Assembly: GCA_037447655.1 (NCBI GenBank)
Contig: JBBHKE010001013.1
Span: 184,001-248,000, forward strand
Direction of reading: 5' to 3'
From: Zygnema cylindricum
Lineage: Eukaryota > Streptophyta > Zygnematophyceae > Zygnematales > Zygnemataceae
Length of the DNA stretch: 64,000 nt
Under the pieces are notes generated by a model. It did no database searches, had not been told where the DNA came from, and saw only the letters and a program-made list of their open reading frames with translations. A program made the position numbers and the translations under genes. Positions 55,682 to 64,000 of the stretch are shown in pieces (within the stretch, counting starts at the first letter, position 1; each line of letters begins with the position of its first letter).

Positions 55682-58600
55682 GCTACGTAACATCGACCTG
55701 TTTGTGGCCAACAGTTCAAAACTTTGAGAAAACACAGAAAAACGACTTCAATTCCCAGAGCCTACGTGGAATCCCCGTTGGATTCCGTATGGTGACGATA
55801 AGAACTTCAAAAATTTTGCTCGCGCGATTCTTATATTTCCCCTCTCGCCACAAGGTCCCATGATTGGCAAGAGCCCCTTCATTAGTGTCGTGGTCGTCTT
55901 TGGCGCCATCGTCGTATGGATCCTATTGCGTGGACTCTAGGCTAGATTCCACTTAAATTTTTATTCAAGCTTTGCCTTGTTCATCTTTCCATGTTTGGGA
56001 CAATCTACGACAAGCTATCTCTCCAGATGTACCCCAAGACATTGTGTATTAAGTGCCAACTCGAGAGCGTAGTGGATTTTTATTTCTGAAAATCCCCATT
56101 GTATGATTAACCGAGTCTCTTAATACAAGACCATATTTCCTTGAAGCAATAGTTTACACAGGGTCGTAGTGTGGTTTCAACCTCAATACCCGTTTCGACT
56201 TCGCTTTACCTTAGTTGAAGCATTCTCATTACTATTTGCCTTTTTCAACACCTTTTTTTTCAATGAATTTTCACGGTCAATGTCTTCGTTACTTCACCAA
56301 CCATTATCTTCGTTCTCGCTCCTGCGGCTTATATCCAAATTCACCCAATTTTAGCCTTATTTGAGCTCATTGGCAACTAGGCTTGATTAGTTCCATCAAA
56401 TTTTCACATTTAGTCATACGATGATGTTAGGATTAGGAACTTATGGATATATATATATATTTTTTTAATTGAGAATAAGAGCTTCGAGCAAGAGTCAATC
56501 ATAGCCAACGAAATTTGTTGTTAGATAAATATAAAGGGTACAATACATATGGTTGCGGGTGTTCACACAGTCGATCACTAATAAATAATTTGGAGAATTT
56601 TGTCAACTCGATCATTTTTTGTCAGTGAAGATTCCTTCACTATACATTATGTTGATATTGGCCTTTATTATGCAATATTAGTTATTTTTCTATAATTACG
56701 TATGGTAAATGTTAAAAGTTTCCCATCAAGTGGTTCAAGACATGTTTGTATGTTGAGAAGTTATAATAAGTAACATTAAAGTCATGAGACATGCAATTTA
56801 CTGTACCTCCTTTGGGGAGATAGGGGATATGTTGTTATATATGAAGTCCACATAGTCGTAAAGTTAAATGCTAAAGGCGACCTTTCGAGGCCCCCGTTGA
56901 TGCATACGAGGCGCGTCCGTCGGTATATATGTTTAGCTACTTCATCGATGTAATTTTTACTTATTGATTTGTGACTTGAGATCGTTATATATTTATAAAG
57001 TTAATGGGCCCAAAGTCTTTATAACCCTCAAGTTATTAAATATTATAAAACATAGTTTAACACAACAAAAAAAAGGAAGTAGTAACAACCTCCTCAAAAA
57101 TGAAAAGGTAGTTCAACAACTACTTCTACAAAATTAAACGAAGTGGTGCAACCCTCAAAAAGTTAGGACACCGTAAAACGCTTTTAGTGTAAAAAATTTG
57201 TTAATGTAAATAAATAATAATGTTGTTAACTCTATTTTATATTTCATAACCTCGAGCAAACAAAACATTAACTATAATTAATTCCCATAACACCTTTCAC
57301 ATGATGTAGCTATTATAGTATGTGTTCACATTGTTGGCATTTACACTTGTGAAAAAGGTTCGCTCTATTTTCCCCATCGTAATCAAATTTGAGTGCGCTT
57401 TGCGTTCATGTTTCGGGATTGGGGCTAATGCGTGGCTAGAAATCAACACTAACATTGTGGATACCAACCAACCAACCTTTTTGTTTATCGTTCGACCAGT
57501 TTGCTTATACTCTACACTTGCGAGTGGGTTTGCCTCACCCTACGCTTTTCGGGGGGGGGGGGGGAGGTGTGTGTGAAACCAACCTGTTGATGTTGAGGGA
57601 ATCCACTTAATATGTTGCTTGCATGTTGAGTGCGAGATTCCATAGCTGCCATTGGCACAAAGGCGGGCTGCACTGTCAAACGAGAGGTTTCTAAAATACT
57701 TCCACCATAACCCCAATCTAAGGGTTGTCAAAGCCCTCGGGTTCACTTCATTTTTCTTCATGGTGTTGGGAGGACGCTTAACGACGTGGTCCCCGCTAGT
57801 GTGATTGAGACACACTTCATCTTGCGTGGCTTCGCATACAAGTGTGGCGGCTCGGGATGCAGCGACAAGAATGGAAAGAGACTACGCTCACCAATACCCG
57901 TCAGACTAGTTTGTCTTTTTTGTAGTGGAGATTTTTGATTTTGGTACAAGTCTATCAATGACTTCCATCGCTAGTGTGCGCGAAAAAAAAATGAATCCCG
58001 GGGTCCAAAAAGTCCTCGACCAAGTCGATTGGTTGCGTTTTACTATTAATGTTTCTCAATTGCACTTTAGTAAGCGCAAGCAGCGACTCTCCTTTGCCGT
58101 AGCACACGGGGTGATAACAGGTGGGTCTTTGAAACCTTCCACAAAGGGATCCCGTTCATATCCATGATTTTCGTGGTTCTGGACCTTAAAATTAAGTGGA
58201 CTCCATTAGCCCACATAATGCACAACTTAAAAGACCCTTTTGGAAAGTATTGTCGTCCTTCACTTTCCTTATTAAAAATTACCACCCAGGCAGACACTTA
58301 AAACAATCAACTTCACCCATATGAAGAAAAGGCTCTTTTGAGCCAAACGCAAAAAAAAATGTTAAATTTGCTCTTATGATCGCTTAGTTATGGTTGTTGA
58401 GAGTCAACCTTAATATACAAACTCTCTCTGGGAGAGAGATACCCAAAAGCTTCCTAAGTCCTAGAGCCCTACTCACAATCCTATCTAATGAGCTCACTAC
58501 CAACCAAAAGACAGTAAAATATATTACACAAATTAAAATACACTAGCCGCTATACAATATGTACGACTCTTATAGTGCGCTAATAAAAACACTGTACCTT

Positions 58601-59432
58601 CAACAACCGATGCCATAGATTTGTCTCTTTCGCATTTGGTGTCTATTGAGGTGATGTCACGTGTCAATTTCTGGCTCTTTTGGCATAAGCTGCCAAACGA
58701 ACCATATAGGGTTACCTGCTCTCACGCGGACTGTCTGATTACAAATTTCCTTAATCCGCGTTTGTTCGATCATGCGGCGTGCCAAATGTTCCGTGCGCCT
58801 TTTTATGTTTTCCCCGTCTCTGTGTGCGCCTATTTGACTGAATTGGTTAAATAGACACTTCGGGTATAATCATGTTTATTATCGAATAACACCCTTTATG
58901 TTTATCCATATCTTCTACCACAAATGTATAGGGAAGGCAACTAGGCAGGCTGGCTTGTATGGGACTTTGTAAGGCTAAGATCAAATTTTGGCCAGTCCAC
59001 CTTTTGGTCAGAGGCTTATTTTCTCTCTCTCTCTCTCTGCCTTTGCATATATTATTAGCTACCCGCGAGACATTCATGGCCCTCTCTCTCTCTTTCTATC
59101 TCATAGAGTCTGATTTATCAACGTTATTTTTAATAACAAGAGAGAGGTAAGATACAAATTATCCTTTTCAACAAACCTTAGCTTGTTTATAGGTAGACCA
59201 GTCCATGTTTTTTTATTTTTGTCGACCGTTTAACTCTAGTGTTTTCTATTTTGGTTATTTGCAAATGATATTTTTTCGCTTCAATTTTTTTACTCAGCTT
59301 ACTTTCTCGTGACCTTTTTAATGGCCAAACGTTTTTTTATGTTTCACCTCTTTTGGATTGTTGCCGGTAGCGTTAATTAAGTCATACCTGTTATATCGTC
59401 AATAAATAATTTGTATTATCAATGTTGTTTTG
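55682..59432. other. Long spacer, probably decayed repeats
   Basis: No intact gene seen. Frames at 57540-57815 (-) and 57925-58167 (+) lie in a moderately GC-richer block (57300-58300) that looks like old transposon or pseudogene DNA. I could not identify motifs. G12 run at about 57551-57563. Confidence 0.4.
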
Positions 59433-59902
59433 TAATGTTTTGTATCGGCAAACATTTGTCGATAATCAATATGTACCTTTTTCTGGCTTGCCGACAATCG
59501 ATATACTTGCAAGATTTTTCGAAATCGGTGTTATTGCCGATTAAAAACCAAATATTTCGGTTTTTATATTGCAATAACACCGCTACCGATAACTATCGGC
59601 GATAATTGTACATATTGTTTCGTACAATTGTAATGTTTACCCTATAGTACTAAACTCGCGTTATTCCGTTACACATAATACAAAACAGAGTATTACACGT
59701 GCATGCCATGCTATATACAGTTAAAAATACAATATTATATATTATAAAGTACTACTACAGAACGTACTATAATTTCTCCAATTATCGGCGATAAGGATTT
59801 TGGTGGTCCAGAGCGCTTTATTGGGACCCTTGACCGTTCGATGCCCAATAACTATAAGTATCGATGTTATCGCGATAAATTTCTCCACGATACACAACGC
59901 TA
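59433..59902. mobile_element. hAT-type MITE (copy 3, diverged)
   Basis: Starts TAATGTTTTGTATCGG and ends CGATACACAACGCTA, with internal CGATAAT/ATCGGCGATAA motifs as in the copy at 20534. A matching 8-bp target duplication is not clear here. Confidence 0.75.
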
Positions 59903-60828
59903 CAAGTGTTTTGGCTTCAACTGTCAAAATTTAAGGGCGTGGATATAGCTCTATTAACATTATCAACAATTCACGGTTTACTAATAAAAAAGCAAGGTCT
60001 CGTTTGTCTTCCGTAACTACGCGCTTTCATAACCACTCATCGAGGAAGTGTTGCCCTGTTACAGGATCTCCTTCCGCTCAGAAAATCTTATTACAACAAA
60101 CAATCCCAACAACACATTCTACACATTGGAAAATGCACATCCACATTGGACCACACTCACATAAGGATAAACTTTAAATTAGAAGAAGCTTCTGTCCACA
60201 TATTATTAGCTTGGTCTCTTGCCCTCGTGGCTTAACCCTTCTTATTAAAGTGTTTTCCACTACTCTCCACTCTTAATAATTCTATCTCTTAACTACTAAA
60301 ACACTATTTAGTTAGTAAGAGATTTCAATGCAAAAATGTCTTTTCTCTAATTTGGTATTAATCGCTTAGGGCCAAGATCAGCCGGAATTTCCACAAACTT
60401 TTCCAAAGGAAAAAGATGTCTACTCTCCTCTTACCCTTCACTATTCATCCATCATTGCCCTGGACTAGCCAGGCCAGAGTCAACGCTCCGTTTTAACAGG
60501 CTTTTACCTGGGCCAATCATTGATCAGCAAGGACTCAGACTGATCAATGCAAAAACGTGCGAAATCTCTTACTAACTACTTAGCACTTTACTAACCAATC
60601 AAACGTTACATTTCACTACGTAACATTTACGTGCAAAAGTGCGCGCCAAACGAAACGCGACTTCGCACCATCGTGCGTAACAAATTTCGCACGCGAAACT
60701 TCCCACTAAATTCCCTTAAGTAAAAGTGACGTTTCGTACTAAAATTTGTACGAAACGAACCACCGTGCATACTAAACGTTTCATTAGAACTTTATGAAAC
60801 GTACACGCGTAATTTCGGTACTAATTTG
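59903..60828. other. Spacer between hAT MITEs, possible LTR remnant
   Basis: Contains a right-end fragment of a family A MITE near 59960-59982 (ATCAACAATTCACGGTTTA). The remainder could include the 3' LTR of the minus-strand gypsy element, but I cannot define LTR ends. Confidence 0.35.
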
Positions 60829-61255
60829 TAGTGTTTGGTATCGAGGACCACTTGCCGATATTCGATATGTACCGAATTTTAGGTACCCGATAATCGATAT
60901 ATCGCTTCGATATATCGATTATCGAAATATCGCGATATATTGCCGATATATCGCCAATATATCGTATCGACGATATATCGAAAAATGAAAATTTTAAAAA
61001 AAAATTCAAACCCCCCCCCCCGAGCGCTCAGTGGGGAGGGGGAGGGATTTCTGTACGATTTTCCGTACGATTTTTCGTACAGTTTTCCGTACAGTTTTCC
61101 GTATTCTCACTGTACGGACAAGCAATTTTTGCGATATATATCGCGATAATTTATGTTGGTCCCGATACGATATATTGAGGAATCTGTTCGATCGATATTC
61201 GATATATCGAATATCGAAATTATCGCGATATGAAACTACCCGATACCCAACACTA
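60829..61255. mobile_element. hAT-type MITE with perfect 8-bp TSD (copy 4)
   Basis: 427 bp: starts TAGTGTTTGGTATCGAGG, ends CCCGATACCCAACACTA, with perfect flanking repeats CTAATTTG (60821-60828 and 61256-61263). Shares long blocks with 32495-32836 (GGACCACTTGCCGATATTCG; TTTATGTTGGTCCC). It adds further ATATCG repeats and a C10 run at 61011-61020. Confidence 0.96.
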
Positions 61256-61599
61256 CTAATTTGACCCTTAACCCGATTCAATGATACCCACTTGTTATTT
61301 AGACCCCTCGCTGTCACCTAAATACACCCATCGCTATAACTTTCAAAATATAACTCCAAATAGCGTGATTCTTTCGCGAAACATCTACCAAATTAAGTAC
61401 TCTATACTCATAACACCTAAATACACCTTTATAAACAAGTTCGATCTGCTATTACTGTTACATCACCCCCTCCTTATTTTTAACTGACCTAAGTTAAAAC
61501 ACCTTTAATTCTCAAGACGGGATTTCTATATTATTATCCCTCCAATACCTCTGTAAAAACTCAGAATATTTATCCTCTAAAGTCAACTCATCCTTAGGC

Positions 61600-64000
61600 C
61601 TTCCTAGATGATGCACTTACCAGAATATAGTATCGTCGACCTTGAACCGTTGACCAACCCAATCTATTACCCATCTATGGACTTCAGGTTCAATAATCAT
61701 TGAGGGATCCAATTCCAATTCTCCTCCAGTTGGTCGAAAATTCGTTGGTTTCAATTGGCTGATGTGTATCACAAGATGAATTTTTGTTGAAGGCGGAAAG
61801 TCCAATTTGGCAGCAACTGACGATATCATCTCGATTACAGTAAATGGTCCAATGTACTTAGGAGCAAATTTCCCCGTAGGATAACATTGTCCCTCGATCT
61901 TGCACCGGTAATGAGTTGTAGAAAGCTAAACCTTGTCACATGTGCGTAACACCCAATCACCCCATGTGCGGTTAGCATTTATTCTTGACTCCTTTGTGCC
62001 TCCACTAATGCATCCCGGACAGTTTTCCAAACCGTTTGAACGTATTCCCAAAACTTTGTTCCAGAACCTCTATTCTCTTGAGTGACCCTTGTTATTAAGT
62101 CTCATGCTTCTCTAGGTTGGTATCCGTATGCAACTTTAAATGGTGAGAATCCTATACTAGCATGTTTACATGAATTGTATGCAAATTCCATTAATGGCAG
62201 TTTAGATTCCCATGTGTTATGAATTCCACTCTAAACAGTCCTAAGCATTTCCTCTAGTGTACGGTTCATCTTTTATGTCTGTCCATCTGTCTGAGGATGA
62301 TAAGCGGTACTCATTTTCAACTCAGAGCTTAAATTTTGGTGTAATTCTTTCCAAAAAACAAACGTAAATTTAGAATCTCTATCACTGACTAAAGATAGAG
62401 GGACTCCATGATGTTTGACCACGCTGTCAAAATATAACTTTGTAATATCTACAACTGAATGAGTGGTTTTGCGAGGGATAAAGATTGCCATTTTACTGAA
62501 CCTATCGACATCTTTCGGAGATATCCAAAGGTTTTAAGAGACCTTTAGGTTTTTGGGTACTTAGTTTACTCTGTTGGCAAGGGACACAACTTTCCACGTG
62601 TTTTGACACCTCCTTTGCTATCCCTGGCCAAACCAATCTACTTTGCAATCGACTAAGAGTTTTATCTCGACCTAGATGTCCTAAATGCTCATGAGCTTCT
62701 CGCAAAATTTGTTTTCTTAAGTCTCCCACTTCAGGAATGCATAATCTATCCCCAATTTGCAAATACAGTAAACCATCCTCTAGTCTAAAGTTTTTGACAT
62801 GCCTCTCATTCAATGGGTCAGAATTCCCTCCCGAAATATTATTGTAAATCACGACAAAATAAGGATCTTTATCATAACCATTTCAAACTGTATCTAAAAA
62901 CAATTCATCTCGAAGCATAACACTTATTTGAAAACATCTACTTAAAGGATATGCGACTACATTTGACTTCCCAGCAATATGTTTGACACTAAATTTGAAA
63001 TATGCTAATTCTTGCATCCACCTAACCTATCTGCCAATCATAATCTGTGCATCACTTAATCTTTGTAAATAAGAGAGTGCTTTATTATCAGAATGAACAG
63101 TAAATTTTATTATGCAAATAACAACGCCATTTCACCAATGCATGTACAATTGCAAGTAATTCCTTTTCTTGTGCTGTATAGTTCTTTTCATCATTATTGA
63201 ATTTTTTGGACTCAAAAGCAATAGGATGAAAGTGTTCGCCGAATTTTTGACTTATGACTGCACCTAGACCTTTATCAAATGCATCTATAGTGATCAGAAC
63301 TTCAAATTCCCTAGCAGGGTCAGGATACACCAGTGTAGGGGCAGAGGTCAACTTCCCTTTTAGTTGCTCGAATGCTCCCACCTGATCTGCTCCCCACACA
63401 AACGTCTCCTTCTCCCGAAGTAAATCCGTCAAAGGTGCGGCGATCATACTGAAATTCATGATAAATTTCTTGTAATAAGTGGCCAACCCCAAAAACGATC
63501 TAACTTTTGTGACATTAGTAGGTTGTTTCCAATTTTGGATTGCTAAAATTTTGGATGGATCTGTTTTAACACCTTTCCCACTTACTATATGTCCCAAAAA
63601 TAATTGTTCACTTTTAAGAAAACTAGATTTTGACAATTTTCCATATAATTTTCTTTCTCTTAACCTTTCCAACACTTTTTTTAAATGAATTATATGTTGT
63701 TCTTTAGATTCACTGTAAACTAAAATATCATCTATAAAAACTTGGACAAACTCATCTATGTAATCTAAAAAGGTTTGGTTCATTAATCTTTGGTAAGTAG
63801 GCGGTGCATTCGTTAGGCCGAATGGCATCACTATCCATTCGAAATGACCCACCCTAGTCATGAAAGCAATTTTATCAGCATCTTCATTTCTAATTGGCAC
63901 CGAATTAAAGCCACTACGCAGGGTTATCAACGAAAATACTTTAGCACCTTTCAAACGATCTATCAAATCAGAAATTAAAGGTAACGTATACTTATCCTTC
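61600..64000 (-). pseudogene. Ty3/gypsy LTR retrotransposon pol, inactivated, open at right edge
   Basis: Minus strand, 5' part beyond the window. Reverse transcriptase and RNase H occupy about 63088-64000 (FIDDILVYS active-site box; FLGLATYYKKFI; ITIDAFDKGLGAVIS; EKELLAIV). The integrase zinc finger is at 62502-62852 (H...H and VESCVPCQQ), part of the integrase core at 62273-62491 (LVSDRDSKF, TAYHPQTDG), and a C-terminal segment at 61617-61829 (KIHLVIHISQLKP). Lesions: the RT block that normally carries the first catalytic Asp reads LITLRSGF; there is a frameshift near 63088; an internal deletion at about 62500 removes the first integrase Asp; the codon after TDGQT is a stop; more stops lie between 61830 and 62270. 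Confidence 0.93.

Noticed and set aside
55860-55940. 26-codon frame encoding a hydrophobic segment (SVVVVFGAIVVWILL)
   Set aside because: Could suggest a small membrane protein, but it is short, isolated and in a decayed spacer, so chance is likelier.
42000-64000. CRISPR arrays, operons or other prokaryotic systems
   Set aside because: The DNA is clearly eukaryotic nuclear. The tandem repeats lack spacer/repeat structure.

Overview
This is nuclear DNA from a eukaryote of the green-plant (streptophyte) lineage. The genes carry spliceosomal GT-AG introns. The window holds histone H3, a BIG BROTHER-type RING-H2 ligase, a plant-type GH9 cellulase fragment and tRNA-Trp genes with plant-like sequence. 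AT-rich introns and spacers are full of MITEs and Ty3/gypsy relics. I cannot name the species; a bryophyte or charophyte alga would fit. All gene models were joined by hand from open frames, splice sites and phase, so exon edges are predictions.

Layout, left to right. 0.7-4.8 kb (+): a 7-exon gene whose protein carries two consecutive units, each resembling the C-terminal domain of the bacterial RNase adaptor RapZ followed by a C2H2-like zinc finger. 7.6-8.5 kb (+) and 12.9-13.6 kb (-): two intron-containing histone H3 genes encoding the same protein, at the arms of an imperfect inverted duplication. 14.5-20.0 kb (+): a 5-exon HAD-family phosphatase like Arabidopsis At2g33255, sharing an upstream region with the second H3 gene. 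22-23 kb: a decayed gypsy integrase. 24.0-25.7 kb: three tRNA-Trp loci, one of them degenerate. 28.3-32.1 kb (-): a 7-exon RING-H2 ubiquitin ligase. 34.5-35.4 kb: a very large CCCTCT microsatellite. 35.5-40.7 kb (+): an unrecognised multi-exon gene whose first recognised exon is duplicated around a broken GH9 endoglucanase fragment. 42.8-52.2 kb (-): a 12-exon homologue of RMC1/Mic1, part of the Mon1-Ccz1 (Rab7 GEF) system. 53.7-55.0 kb (-): a tiny 2-exon twin-CX9C protein resembling complex I assembly factor NDUFAF8. 61.6-64.0 kb (-): a Ty3/gypsy retrotransposon running off the right edge, with several inactivating lesions.

The genes do not form a pathway; this is an ordinary eukaryotic gene neighbourhood. 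Most of the rest is mobile DNA. There are two MITE families with TIRs near TACACCG...CGCTATTAG (one short, one longer and internally different) and a hAT-type MITE family rich in ATCGATAT motifs. Three copies of the hAT family have perfect 8-bp target-site duplications. Simple-sequence arrays, minisatellites, an interstitial telomere-like tract and a 170-bp foldback hairpin add to this.

The most unusual items are the tandem RapZ_C-like/zinc-finger protein, the GH9 fragment trapped between two nearly identical exon copies, the H3 inverted duplication with its unusual residue combination, and the long foldback hairpin.
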